Notes under the pieces: model-generated
Told to the model about the DNA's origin: nothing
The model's database searches: none
The model's input: the letters and a program-made list of their open reading frames with translations, nothing else
Shown: positions 8,784 through 17,082 of the stretch, in pieces
How the letters are laid out: every line of letters starts with the position of its first letter
Position numbering within the stretch: the stretch's first letter is position 1
Assembly (NCBI RefSeq): GCF_025869515.1
Contig: NZ_JAOZVR010000117.1
Coordinates: 1-64,000 of the forward strand
From: Ferrovibrio sp.
GTDB lineage: Bacteria; Pseudomonadota; Alphaproteobacteria; Ferrovibrionales; Ferrovibrionaceae
Direction of reading: 5' to 3'
Length of the DNA: 64,000 bases
Program-made: the position numbers and the translations under genes

Positions 8784-9557
8784 ATGCCCGATTCGTTCCC
8801 GATGATTGCCGATCCGTGGTTTTATGCCGCGGCCTTTCCCGCCGTGCTGATCGTCGGCCTCAGCAAGGGCGGATTCGGCCCCGGCAGCAGCCTGATCGCC
8901 CTGCCGCTGCTGGCCCTGGTGCTGCCGCCGCTGCAGGCTGCCGCCATCATGCTGCCGGTGCTCTGCGCCATGGACCTGGCCGGACTGTGGGGCTTCCGCG
9001 GCAAATGGGACCGTCGCAACATGAAGATCATCCTGCCCGGGGCGCTGGTCGGCATCGGCGTCGGCGCCCTGACCGCCGGTTACGTGAGCAATGCCGGCGT
9101 GGAAGTGATCGTTGGCAGCATTGCGGTGATCTTCGCCCTGCAGAAGTGGCTGAAGCGGACCCCCGTCGAGGCTGCCGAACCCCATATCGGCAAGGGCCTG
9201 TTCTGGAGCGCCTGTTCCGGCTTCACCAGTTTCATCGCCCATGCCGGCGGTCCGCCGCTCTATGTTTACATGTTGCCGCAGCGGCTCGACAAAACCATCT
9301 TCGTCGGCACCACCGTGGTGTTCTTCGCCGTGGTCAACTACGTGAAACTGATCCCCTATTGGTGGCTGGGCCAGTTCACGCCCGGCAACCTCGCCACCGG
9401 CGCCGTGCTGATCCCGGTGGCGGTCGGCGGCGTCTATCTCGGCATGTATCTGCATCACAAGCTGAGCGACGCCCTGTTCTACCGCGTCGTCTACATCTTC
9501 GTCTTCCTGTGCGGGCTGAAGCTGCTGTACGACGGCTTCGGGCTGGAACTGCTGTAA
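8784..9557 (+). CDS. TauE/SafE family membrane permease
   Basis: The product, about 257 residues, has seven to eight hydrophobic segments and the family's repeated elements: VGLSKGGFGPGSSLIALPLL near the N-terminus and a related half, FTSFIAHAGGPPLYVYMLPQ, in the middle. TauE/SafE proteins export or import sulfite, sulfoacetate and other organosulfur anions across the inner membrane. The substrate here is unknown because no sulfur-metabolism gene is adjacent. The start is either the ATG at 8784 or the one at 8802. Neither has a strong ribosome binding site. Confidence 0.88.
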   Translation: MPDSFPMIADPWFYAAAFPAVLIVGLSKGGFGPGSSLIALPLLALVLPPLQAAAIMLPVLCAMDLAGLWGFRGKWDRRNMKIILPGALVGIGVGALTAGYVSNAGVEVIVGSIAVIFALQKWLKRTPVEAAEPHIGKGLFWSACSGFTSFIAHAGGPPLYVYMLPQRLDKTIFVGTTVVFFAVVNYVKLIPYWWLGQFTPGNLATGAVLIPVAVGGVYLGMYLHHKLSDALFYRVVYIFVFLCGLKLLYDGFGLELL

Positions 9558-9657
9558 AGCCGTTAATTCCCAACAACAGGATGTCCAACGATTCCGGCCT
9601 GTTGCCGCCGGTGCGCAATATGCTCTAGCTTGGCGCGCCTGCAGGGGAAAACGCCAG

Positions 9658-11283
9658 ATGACCTCGATCTACGACCGCGACCTCGACAAGACCCGCGCCA
9701 ATTACGAGCCGCTTTCGCCGCTCAGCTTCCTGCGCCGCACCGCCGATGTGTTTCCCGACCATCTGGCGGTGATCCACGGCAAGCTGCGCTACAATTACGC
9801 CACGCTGTATGAACGCTGCCGCCGGCTGGCCTCGGCGCTGGAAAAGCGCGGCATCGGGCGCGGCGATACCGTGGCGATCGTCGCGCCGAACACGCCGGCG
9901 CATCTGGAAGCGCATTTCGGCATCCCCGCCACCGGCGCGGTGATCAACGCGATCAACACCCGGCTGGATGCCGCCGCCATCGCCTTCATCCTGGAGCATG
10001 GCGAGGCCAAGATCCTGTTCACCGACCGCGAATACAGCGCGGTGGTGAAGCAGGCCGTGCATATGTCGGGCAACAAGCCGCTGGTAATCGATATCGACGA
10101 TCACCTGTGCAGCAGCGGCGAACTGTTCGGCGCGATGGAATACGAAGATTTCCTGAAGACCGGCGATCCCGACTGGACCTGGCGCGGCGTGAATGACGAA
10201 TGGGACGCCATTTCGCTGGGCTATACCTCGGGCACCACCGGCAATCCCAAGGGCGTGGTGACGCATCATCGCGGCGCCTATCTGAATGCCGTGGGCAATG
10301 CCGTGACCTGGAACCTGCCCAAACATCCGCGCTACCTGTGGACACTGCCGATGTTCCATTGCGACGGCTGGTGCTTCCCCTGGACCATCACCATGCTGGC
10401 CGGCGTGCATGTCTGTCTGCGCAAGGTGGACCCGGCGCTGGTGTTCGACAGCTTCCTGAACCACGGCGTGACGCATTTCTGCGGCGCGCCCACCGTGCTG
10501 ACCATGCTGATCAATGCGCCCGACGAGGTCCAGGCCAAGCTTCAGCCAGGCGTGAAATGCATGACTGCCGGCGCCGCGCCGCCGGCCGCCGTGCTGGCGG
10601 CGATGGAAAAAATGGGCTTCGACGTCACGCATGTGTATGGCCTGACCGAAGTCTACGGCCCGGCCGTGGTCTGCGACTGGCACGCAGAATGGGATGCGCT
10701 GCCGCTGCCCGAGAAGGCGGCGGTGAAAGCGCGCCAGGGCGTGCGCTACCATGTGGAAGAAGACGTCACGGTTCTGAATCCGGAAACGCTCGAACCCGTG
10801 CCGACTGACGGCGAGACCATGGGCGAGATCATGTTCCGCGGCAACATCGTGATGAAGGGCTATCTGAAGAACCCGAAGGCGACGCAGGAGGCCTTTGCCG
10901 GCGGCTGGTTCCATTCCGGCGATCTGGGCGTGCTGCATCCCGGCGGCTACATGCAGATCAAGGACCGCTCGAAGGACATCATCATTTCCGGCGGTGAGAA
11001 TATCTCGACCATCGAGGTGGAGGGCGTGCTCTACATGCACCCCGATATCGTCGAGGCCGCGGTTGTCGCGCGGCCTGACGCGCATTGGGGAGAAACGCCC
11101 TGCGCCTTCGTCACCCTGCGCAATGGCGCGACGGCGACAAGTGACGAGATCATCGCCTTCTGCAAGGAGCGGCTGGCGCGATTCAAGGTGCCGAAGACCG
11201 TGGTGTTCAGCGAGTTGCCGAAAACCTCGACGGGCAAGATTCAGAAATTCGAACTGCGCGAACGGGCCAAGGCCCTGGGGTGA
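9658..11283 (+). CDS. Acyl-CoA synthetase (AMP-forming ligase)
   Basis: The 541-residue adenylate-forming enzyme has the P-loop-like YTSGTTGNPKGV near residues 190-200, GLTEVYGP, the GDLG motif, the hinge KDRSKDIIISGGENIS, and the C-terminal catalytic Lys region STGKIQK. It activates a carboxylic acid to its acyl-CoA through an acyl-AMP. By eye it resembles the medium-chain/DmdB-like group, including MFHCDGWCFPW, but the substrate cannot be read from sequence. GGGGAAAA lies just before its ATG. It stands alone. Confidence 0.92.
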   Translation: MTSIYDRDLDKTRANYEPLSPLSFLRRTADVFPDHLAVIHGKLRYNYATLYERCRRLASALEKRGIGRGDTVAIVAPNTPAHLEAHFGIPATGAVINAINTRLDAAAIAFILEHGEAKILFTDREYSAVVKQAVHMSGNKPLVIDIDDHLCSSGELFGAMEYEDFLKTGDPDWTWRGVNDEWDAISLGYTSGTTGNPKGVVTHHRGAYLNAVGNAVTWNLPKHPRYLWTLPMFHCDGWCFPWTITMLAGVHVCLRKVDPALVFDSFLNHGVTHFCGAPTVLTMLINAPDEVQAKLQPGVKCMTAGAAPPAAVLAAMEKMGFDVTHVYGLTEVYGPAVVCDWHAEWDALPLPEKAAVKARQGVRYHVEEDVTVLNPETLEPVPTDGETMGEIMFRGNIVMKGYLKNPKATQEAFAGGWFHSGDLGVLHPGGYMQIKDRSKDIIISGGENISTIEVEGVLYMHPDIVEAAVVARPDAHWGETPCAFVTLRNGATATSDEIIAFCKERLARFKVPKTVVFSELPKTSTGKIQKFELRERAKALG

Positions 11284-11312
11284 CCCAAGCCCTGGCCGGC
11301 GCAGTCAAGCTG

Positions 11313-11474
11313 CTAGGATTGTCGGGAGATTTCTTCTTTCAGCTTCAGCTTTTCGCGCTTGAGCTGGGTGACACGGGTGGTGTCGGGCATCGGGCGGTGG
11401 CTCTCGTCATCGATCGCCGCTTGCAGGGCATGATGTTTTTCGATGAGAGTGTCGAGATGCGCCGTATGATTCAT
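11313..11474 (-). CDS. YdcH/DUF465 family small protein
   Basis: This 53-residue protein begins MNHTAHLDTLIEKH and ends KREKLKLKEEISRQS. It is a short, highly charged helical hairpin in which a central HRPMPDT links two helices, the YdcH/DUF465 pattern. AAGGAGGAG lies 6 to 8 bases before the ATG, an almost ideal ribosome binding site. Function of the family is unknown. A second, different DUF465 gene lies about 1.5 kb to the right. Confidence 0.85.
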   Translation of the reverse strand: MNHTAHLDTLIEKHHALQAAIDDESHRPMPDTTRVTQLKREKLKLKEEISRQS

Positions 11475-11632
11475 CGCATGCTCCTCCTTCCGGTTTGGAG
11501 CGCGTCAACCAGTTCGACTGCGGTCGCCCTGCGAAGGCGCGACCGCACCGGTGCGCGCCTTTCTCAAGTTAAGCACTGCCCTTTCGTTTTGTCAGCCCCA
11601 AAGACATAAATTCTTCAAACAGCGAGCACCGT

Positions 11633-12340
11633 ATGCGCCGCATACAAAAATCTGCCGGAAAAAATGCCCCTAAGCGGGTAACGGGCAAGGCCGCGCTTCC
11701 TTCCGGGCGCGTCAGGAAACGCAGCCAAGCCGTGGGAGTAGCGGGGAAATCCGCCATCGTGCCGCCATCGCAGCGCCGTCTCGTGGTCGGCATTACCGGC
11801 GCGTCGGGTGTGATCTACGGCATCCGCTTATTGGAAGCATTGCAACAAAGCGGTATCGAGTCGCACCTGGTGCTGAGCCGCGCCGCCGAGATGACGATCG
11901 CCTACGAGACGCAGCGCAGCATCAAGGATGTGAAGGCGCTGGCGCATACGGTGTATCCGGTGGCCGATATCGGCGCGGCGATTTCATCGGGCTCGTTCCA
12001 GACGCTGGGCATGGCGATCGTGCCCTGCTCGATGAAGACGCTGGCCGAGATCGCCACCGGCGTCACCACCACGCTGCTGTCGCGTGCCGCCGACGTGACG
12101 CTGAAAGAGCGCCGCCGCCTAGTGCTGGTGCCGCGCGAGACGCCGCTGCATCTGGGCCACCTGCGCAACATGACCGCCGTCACCGAGATGGGCGCCATCG
12201 TGGCACCGCCGATGCCGGGCTTCTACGCCATGCCGCAGACGCTGGACGACCTGATCGATCACACGGTGGGGCGCGTGCTCGATCTTTTCGGCCTCGACAG
12301 CGGACTGGTGAAACGCTGGGGCGGCAAGCCGCTCAAGTAA
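11633..12340 (+). CDS. ubiX: UbiX-family flavin prenyltransferase
   Basis: UbiX joins a dimethylallyl group to FMN to make the prenylated flavin used by UbiD decarboxylases. The core has the FMN-binding opening LVVGITGASGVIYGIRLLEAL, SSGSFQTLGMAIVPCSMKTLAEIATG, and the C-terminal VLVPRETPLHLGHLRNM. From the ATG at 11633 the product is 235 residues, about 40 longer than usual. The extra N-terminus is Lys/Arg-rich. A GTG at 11759 would give a typical 193-residue protein starting VPPSQRRLVVG. No ubiD is visible in this window. Confidence 0.9.
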   Translation: MRRIQKSAGKNAPKRVTGKAALPSGRVRKRSQAVGVAGKSAIVPPSQRRLVVGITGASGVIYGIRLLEALQQSGIESHLVLSRAAEMTIAYETQRSIKDVKALAHTVYPVADIGAAISSGSFQTLGMAIVPCSMKTLAEIATGVTTTLLSRAADVTLKERRRLVLVPRETPLHLGHLRNMTAVTEMGAIVAPPMPGFYAMPQTLDDLIDHTVGRVLDLFGLDSGLVKRWGGKPLK

Positions 12341-12905
12341 AAGCGATGCGCAGCAGATCGGCGCCGAATTGCAGCGCCTGCGGGTTATCGGGCGCGATTC
12401 TTTCCAGATAGGCCGCCAGATGCGCGGCGGCGGCGTCGATCTCGTCGTCGCGATGCGGCGTGCCGCTCCGGCGCTGGGCCGGCCCGATCCGGCTCGCGGC
12501 GGCCAGCCAGGCCTGCGCCACCTGCTCGAGCTTCAGTTCCAGCGCCTTGATCTCGACATAGAGAGCATCCGCGGTCGGCTCGCTTTCGCGCAGGGCTTTC
12601 AGGGCGCGCCTCGCGTCCCGCAGCGGTCCGAGCACGGCATTGACCGGCGCGGCGGCGGCCTCGACCCGGTCCAGCTCGGTCTCGGCCCAGCCCGCGTAGC
12701 CGCGCCGGGCACGCCAGAAGCCGAGCAGCAGCAGGTTCACATCGGCCCTGAAGCCGTCCTGCAGCGCCAAGCAGGCCTCGGCGGCCCCGGGCCGGTCGTA
12801 CAGGCTGAGGGAAAACGCCCAGAAGCCGGCCGCCGGCTGTTCCGGGTTTTGGCCCGGATTCTCGGTGGAAATGGCTGTTTTCGGCCCGCTGTCAGACTCG
12901 GTCAT
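12333..12905 (-). CDS. TIGR02444 family protein
   Basis: The 190-residue product has the family's conserved stretch FWAFSLSLYDRPGAAEACL followed by LQDGFRADVNLLLLGFWRARRG near the N-terminus, then an Ala/Glu-rich helical remainder. No enzymatic motif is visible and the family's function is unknown to me. I chose the ATG at 12905 (MTESDSGPK). A longer frame to 13109 would run through the divergent DUF465 gene. Its 3' end overlaps ubiX by 8 bases, convergently. Confidence 0.82.
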   Translation of the reverse strand: MTESDSGPKTAISTENPGQNPEQPAAGFWAFSLSLYDRPGAAEACLALQDGFRADVNLLLLGFWRARRGYAGWAETELDRVEAAAAPVNAVLGPLRDARRALKALRESEPTADALYVEIKALELKLEQVAQAWLAAASRIGPAQRRSGTPHRDDEIDAAAAHLAAYLERIAPDNPQALQFGADLLRIAFT

Positions 12906-12957
12906 CCGTGCTATGGTAACGGGCTTTTTGGCGTCCAGGGTAGGTTTGAGTGAGAGC

Positions 12958-13173
12958 ATGAATTTTCCCGGTCCGATCGATACCGAGGAATTGCAGCGCA
13001 AGCTGGTCGACCTGCGCGCCGAGCATCGCGATCTCGACGACGCGATTGCCGCCCTGGCCGAACAGCCGAGCCTGAACCTGATCCAGATCCAGCGCATGAA
13101 AAAGCGCAAGCTGGCGCTGAAGGATCAGATCACGCGCATCGAAAACCTGCTGATCCCGGATATTATCGCCTAA
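12958..13173 (+). CDS. YdcH/DUF465 family small protein
   Basis: The 71-residue helical protein is rich in Lys, Arg, Asp and Glu. Its centre RAEHRDLDDAIAAL and end MKKRKLALKDQITRIENLLIP match DUF465. It starts 53 bases from the divergent TIGR02444 gene, so both promoters share that gap. It is not a close copy of the DUF465 gene at 11.3-11.5 kb. Function unknown. Confidence 0.85.
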   Translation: MNFPGPIDTEELQRKLVDLRAEHRDLDDAIAALAEQPSLNLIQIQRMKKRKLALKDQITRIENLLIPDIIA

Positions 13174-13176
13174 GCG

Positions 13177-14091
13177 TCACTTCCTGGATCGCATCCCGGC
13201 ATAAGCGGCGCGGATTTCGCCGACCAGCGCCTGCGCCGGGGCGGACAGCTGCCGGCCTTTCAGCTGCAAAAAACCGATCTGGCGGCTCAGTGCCGGACCG
13301 CTGAGCGGCCGCATGGTCAGCCGGTCGCTGGAAAACATCGAAAACGTCAGCGCCGGCAATGCCGTGACGCCCAGGCCCGCCGAGACCAGCGCGATGGCCG
13401 AGGCGATCTGCTCGACCTCGAAGCGCGGCTGCAGCGCGAAATCGGCCTGCAGCAGCACCGCATCGGCGAGCCGACGCACCGAAGTGGAGCCCGCCATCGC
13501 CACGTAGGGATGGCCCTCCAGCGCGCTCCAGGGCAGCGCACCCTTGCCTTTCGCCAGCACATGATCGTTGCGGCAGACCAAATGGATGCGGTCGGCGCCG
13601 ATTTCGTCATAGGCCAGCGCCGCGGTCTCGGCGATGCGCGTGGTGACGGCGAAATCGGCCAGGCCATCGGCCACCATCGCCACGGCGCGCTCATGCATCA
13701 CGTCGCGGATCGCCACGTCGATGCCCGGGTATTTTTCCTGCATCACCTTCAGCGCGCGCGGCAGGATCGAGGCGGCAATCGAAGGCAGCACCGCGATGGT
13801 GAGCCGGCCATGCAGCCCGTCGCTGCGCGAAGCCACGCCCTGCATCGCCACCTTGAAATCGCGCAGCAGGTCTTCCGCCACAGCGCCGAGATGGCGGCCA
13901 TCGGCGGTCGGCGTCACCTTGCGCGTGGTGCGGTCGAACAGCGTGAGCCCCAGCTCGGCCTCGATCTTGCGGATCGCCACGCTGAGCGCCGGCTGCGAGA
14001 TGCGCAGCGTGCCGGCGGCTTCGGTGAAGCTGGGCGCGCGCAAGGTGGTGGCGAAGATCTCGAGCTGGCGCAGGGTGAGATTGATAGACAT
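13177..14091 (-). CDS. LysR-family transcriptional regulator
   Basis: The 304-residue product has the LysR winged helix-turn-helix at residues 1-60 (LRQLEIFATTLR, SFTEAAGTLRISQPALSVAI, LFDRTTRKV) and a periplasmic-binding-like effector domain beyond residue 90. LysR regulators usually act as tetramers that autoregulate and activate the divergent genes. Here the divergent genes encode AtuA-like and AtuA-tail-like proteins and a Bug-type solute receptor, so its effector is probably a carboxylate from that pathway. An inverted repeat begins 6 bases upstream of its ATG. Confidence 0.93.
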   Translation of the reverse strand: MSINLTLRQLEIFATTLRAPSFTEAAGTLRISQPALSVAIRKIEAELGLTLFDRTTRKVTPTADGRHLGAVAEDLLRDFKVAMQGVASRSDGLHGRLTIAVLPSIAASILPRALKVMQEKYPGIDVAIRDVMHERAVAMVADGLADFAVTTRIAETAALAYDEIGADRIHLVCRNDHVLAKGKGALPWSALEGHPYVAMAGSTSVRRLADAVLLQADFALQPRFEVEQIASAIALVSAGLGVTALPALTFSMFSSDRLTMRPLSGPALSRQIGFLQLKGRQLSAPAQALVGEIRAAYAGMRSRK

Positions 14092-14096
14092 GAATT

Positions 14097-14115
14097 ATAA
14101 GTCCATATGTCTTAT
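14097..14115. promoter_or_regulatory. Probable LysR operator, inverted repeat
   Basis: The 19-base sequence ATAAGTCCATATGTCTTAT is an interrupted palindrome with ATAAG/CTTAT arms and a CATATG core. It sits 6 bases upstream of the LysR start and about 63 bases before the divergent AtuA-like gene. Placement and symmetry fit a LysR recognition site. The neighbouring AT-rich run TATATATTGGACGTTATATAT (to about 14134) may carry the activation site and the -10 element of the divergent promoter. The binding role is inferred. Confidence 0.6.
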
Positions 14116-14177
14116 ATATTGGACGTTATATATCGTTGCCGGCAGTCTGTCGCCCGAGGAAACCAGAGTCGGGCGCA

Positions 14178-15542
14178 ATGCCAGTCACAAGAGTTCATAT
14201 CGGTGCCGGGGCCGGCTTTGCCGGCGACCGCGCGGGTGCGGCGCTGCCGGTGGTGCAGGCACTGGCCGCCAGCGGTGTGCCGTCCTTCCTGATTTTCGAA
14301 ACGCTCGCCGAGCGCACGCTGGCGCTCGCCCAGCTGGACCGGCAGCGCGATCCGCAGGCGGGCTACAGCCCCAGCCTGGTCGCCCTGCTGCAGCCGGTGC
14401 TGGCGCTCTGCCTGCAGCACAACATCCGCATCGTCAGTAATTTCGGCGCTGCGAATCCGCAGGCGGCCGCCCAGCGCATCCGTGCCATGGCCACCACAGC
14501 CGGCTTCCCGCAGGCGAAGATCGCCGTGGTGAGCGGCGATGACCTGAGCGCGCGCCTCACCACTTCCGAACTGGCGGCACGCGAGACCGACGGCACGCTT
14601 TTGCAGGGCCGCGACAGCGTGGTGGCCGCCAATGCCTATCTGGGCGCGCAACCGATTGGCGAGGCGCTGGATGCCGGCGCCGAGATCGTGGTGACCGGCC
14701 GCGTCGCCGATCCCGCCCTGGTGCTGGGCCCGCTGGTGCATGCCTTCGGCTGGCGCTGGGATGACTGGGACCGGCTTGCCGCCGGCACGCTGGTCGGCCA
14801 CCTGCTGGAATGCGGACCGCAGGTGAGCGGTGGCTATTTCGCCGATCCCGGTTTCAAGGACGCCGCCGACTTTACCGACATCGGCTATCCGATCGCCGAG
14901 GTGAGCGCCGATGGCAGCGCCGTCATCACCAAGCCGGCCGGCACCGGCGGCGTGGTGAGCCTGCGCACGGTGAAAGAGCAGATGCTCTACGAGATCCACG
15001 ATCCGGCCGCCTATCTGACGCCCGATGTGGTGCTGGATATCACCCAGGCCGAGGTGGAGCAGGCCGGCCCGGATCGCGTGGCCGTTCGCGGCGCGCGCGG
15101 GCATGTCCGGCCGGCCACGCTGAAGGCCACGGTGTGTTTCGAGAGTGGCTGGTTCGGCGAAGCAGAGATTTCCTATGCCGGACCGAATGCCACGGCGCGC
15201 GCCCGGCTCGCCATCGAGATCATCCACGCGCGCATGGCGCAACTGCAGCCCGGCCTTGTCATTCGCGCCGACATCATCGGCGTGGTCAGCAGCTTCGGCG
15301 ACAGCGCCGGCCGCGATCTGGCCGCCGCAACGGCCGAAAGCGACGATGTGCGGGTGCGGTTTGCCGCGCGCCATGCGGATGCCGCCCCGGTGCAGCAGCT
15401 GCTGGCCGAAGTGGAGGCCCTGTATGTCGCCGGACCGGCCGGCGGCGGCGGCGTGCGCAAGCATCTGGTGCCGCAGCTGGCCAGCGCGTCGTGCCTGATC
15501 GAACGCGATCTGGCGCAGCCCGTTATGGAGCTGCTGCCATGA
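14178..15542 (+). CDS. AtuA-like (DUF1446) acyclic terpene utilisation family protein
   Basis: The 454-residue product has the DUF1446/AtuA opening VHIGAGAGFAGDRAGAALPVV, NFGAANPQAAAQRI near residue 95, and VVTGRVADPALVLGPLVHAF near 170. AtuA is required for acyclic terpene catabolism in Pseudomonas, but its reaction is not established. The family is widespread beside CoA-dependent acid degradation genes. I chose the ATG at 14178 (MPVTRVHIGAG). It overlaps the next gene by ATGA, so the two are coupled. Confidence 0.85.
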   Translation: MPVTRVHIGAGAGFAGDRAGAALPVVQALAASGVPSFLIFETLAERTLALAQLDRQRDPQAGYSPSLVALLQPVLALCLQHNIRIVSNFGAANPQAAAQRIRAMATTAGFPQAKIAVVSGDDLSARLTTSELAARETDGTLLQGRDSVVAANAYLGAQPIGEALDAGAEIVVTGRVADPALVLGPLVHAFGWRWDDWDRLAAGTLVGHLLECGPQVSGGYFADPGFKDAADFTDIGYPIAEVSADGSAVITKPAGTGGVVSLRTVKEQMLYEIHDPAAYLTPDVVLDITQAEVEQAGPDRVAVRGARGHVRPATLKATVCFESGWFGEAEISYAGPNATARARLAIEIIHARMAQLQPGLVIRADIIGVVSSFGDSAGRDLAAATAESDDVRVRFAARHADAAPVQQLLAEVEALYVAGPAGGGGVRKHLVPQLASASCLIERDLAQPVMELLP

Positions 15543-15889
15543 GCGAGCTGCTTCTGCATCGTATTGCCCATGCCCGTTCCGGCGACAAGGGCAACCGGCT
15601 GAACATCGCACTGATCTGTTACCGGCCGGAGTTTTTCGACACCGTCGCCGCCCAGGTGACGCCCGACAGCGTCGCGCAGCTGTTTGCCAGCCGCGCGGTC
15701 GGCGCCGTGCAGCGCTACGAGCTGCCGAAACTCCGGGCCTTCAACTTCGTGCTCGATCACGCGCTGGATGGCGGCGTCAATGCCAGCCTCGGCCTCGACG
15801 GCCATGGCAAGACGCTGTCCTTCCGGCTGCTGACCCTGCCGGTCGAACTGCCGGCAGCCCTTTTGTCCCTTGTTCAACATCCTGCATAA
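15539..15889 (+). CDS. AtuA-associated small protein (AtuA C-terminal-like domain)
   Basis: This 116-residue protein begins MSELLLHRIAHARSGDKGN, the hallmark of the small domain that follows DUF1446 either as a fused tail or as a separate gene. RSGDKGNRLNIALICY is the most conserved part. Its ATG overlaps the stop of the AtuA-like gene (ATGA), so equimolar synthesis and complex formation with it are likely. The catalytic role of the pair is not established. Confidence 0.85.
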   Translation: MSELLLHRIAHARSGDKGNRLNIALICYRPEFFDTVAAQVTPDSVAQLFASRAVGAVQRYELPKLRAFNFVLDHALDGGVNASLGLDGHGKTLSFRLLTLPVELPAALLSLVQHPA

Positions 15890-15904
15890 AAAACGGAGGA
15901 AACC

Positions 15905-16879
15905 ATGCGCATCCTGTCATCGCTTGTCCTGCTGGCCGCCACGGCCATCGCCCTGCCTGCCCTGACTTCATCGTCATGGGCACAGAGCTACCCCAGCAAG
16001 CCGATCAAATTCATCGTGCCGTTTGCCGCCGGCAGCGCCACCGACACGGTGGCCCGCGTGGTCGGCGATTATGTCGGCAAAGATCTCAAGCAGAGTGTGG
16101 TGGTGGAGAATGCCGCCGGCGGCAACGGCGTGATCGCGGCGCAGAAGGTGGCGCAGGCCGCACCCGATGGCTACACGCTGCTGATCTCGACCAACACGAC
16201 GCATGCCGCCAACCAGAGCATGCTGAAAAAGCTGCCCTATGACGCGGTGAAGGATTTCGAGACCGTGAGCATGCTGGGCACCATCCCGATGGCGCTGGTG
16301 GTCAACCCGTCACTCCCGGTCAACAGCGTGGCCGAGCTGATCGCCTATGCCAAGGCGAACCCGAACAAGCTGAGTTTCGGCGCCGGCTCCAGTTCCTCGC
16401 GTATCAGCGTCGAGATGTTCAAGACCATGACCGGCACCGACATCCTGCATGTGCCCTACAAGAGCAATCCGCAGGCGGTGACCGACCTGATCGGCGGCCA
16501 GCTGTCGCTGATGATCGCCGATGTCTCCACCACGCTGCCGCAGGCCGCGGCCGGCAAGGTGAAGGCGCTCGGCGTTTCCACCAGGGGGCCGTCGCCGGTG
16601 GCGCCGGGCCTGCCCACCATCGCCAGCCAGGGCGTGCCGGGCTATGAGATCACCGCCTGGTTCGCCGCCTGGCTGCCGGCCAGGACCGATACCGCGATTG
16701 CCGACAAACTGCAGAAGTCCATGGCGGCGGCGGTGGCCGATAAGGAGGTGCAGGCCAAGCTGCTGGCCGCCGGCGTCGAGCCGCAGTCGAGCAGCCGCAA
16801 GCAGCTCGCCGATTTCGTCGCCTCGGAAACCGAGAAATGGGCCAAGGCGGTGAAAGCCGCCGGCATCGAGCCGGAATAA
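15905..16879 (+). CDS. Bug/TctC-family tripartite tricarboxylate transporter receptor
   Basis: The 324-residue product has a Sec signal peptide (about residues 1-27, hydrophobic LSSLVLLAATAIALPAL, cleavage after SSWA). The mature protein begins with the Bug motif YPSKPIKFIVPFAAGSATD and contains AAGGNGVIAAQKVAQAAPDGYTLL. These periplasmic receptors deliver carboxylates to TctA/TctB membrane partners, which are absent here. The many solitary Bug proteins known may use transporters encoded elsewhere. GGAGG precedes the ATG. It is probably the last gene of the AtuA-like operon. Confidence 0.93.
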   Translation: MRILSSLVLLAATAIALPALTSSSWAQSYPSKPIKFIVPFAAGSATDTVARVVGDYVGKDLKQSVVVENAAGGNGVIAAQKVAQAAPDGYTLLISTNTTHAANQSMLKKLPYDAVKDFETVSMLGTIPMALVVNPSLPVNSVAELIAYAKANPNKLSFGAGSSSSRISVEMFKTMTGTDILHVPYKSNPQAVTDLIGGQLSLMIADVSTTLPQAAAGKVKALGVSTRGPSPVAPGLPTIASQGVPGYEITAWFAAWLPARTDTAIADKLQKSMAAAVADKEVQAKLLAAGVEPQSSSRKQLADFVASETEKWAKAVKAAGIEPE

Positions 16880-16902
16880 GACGCGGGCATTCCCGCGTGA
16901 TG

Positions 16903-16932
16903 AAGGCCGGTCAGCGATGACCGGCCTTTTTT
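16903..16932 (+). terminator. Rho-independent terminator after the Bug gene
   Basis: A perfect 11-base stem (AAGGCCGGTCA / TGACCGGCCTT) with a 4-base GCGA loop is followed by a run of seven T in TTTTTTTC. It lies 24 bases past the Bug receptor stop and is the clearest terminator in the window. A second small hairpin (ACGCGGG / CCCGCGT) lies just before it. Confidence 0.9.
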
Positions 16933-16948
16933 TCTTTGCGCCATTGAC

Positions 16949-17014
16949 ACCCTCACCCTCCCGCTTCGCGGGGCCCTCCCTCTCCCACAAGTGGGGGAGG
17001 GTTGGGGTGAGGGT
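16949..17014. repeat. Intergenic REP-like palindromic repeat
   Basis: The arms ACCCTCACCCT and GGGGTGAGGGT enclose inner inverted segments (CCCGCTTCGCGGG and CCCACAAGTGGG). This architecture resembles REP-like intergenic repeats that are frequent in alphaproteobacterial and other genomes, typically placed after genes. Only one copy is visible in this window, so repeat status rests on general knowledge of the type. Confidence 0.6.
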
Positions 17015-17082
17015 CTTTCCGCAACGGCATCATTGCATGCCATCTCCCGATACGGATTAAATGAGCCGTTGGGGGAGAAACC

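Noticed and set aside
9625-11085. A 486-codon minus-strand open frame
   Set aside because: It is antisense to the acyl-CoA synthetase, which has complete AMP-binding motifs.
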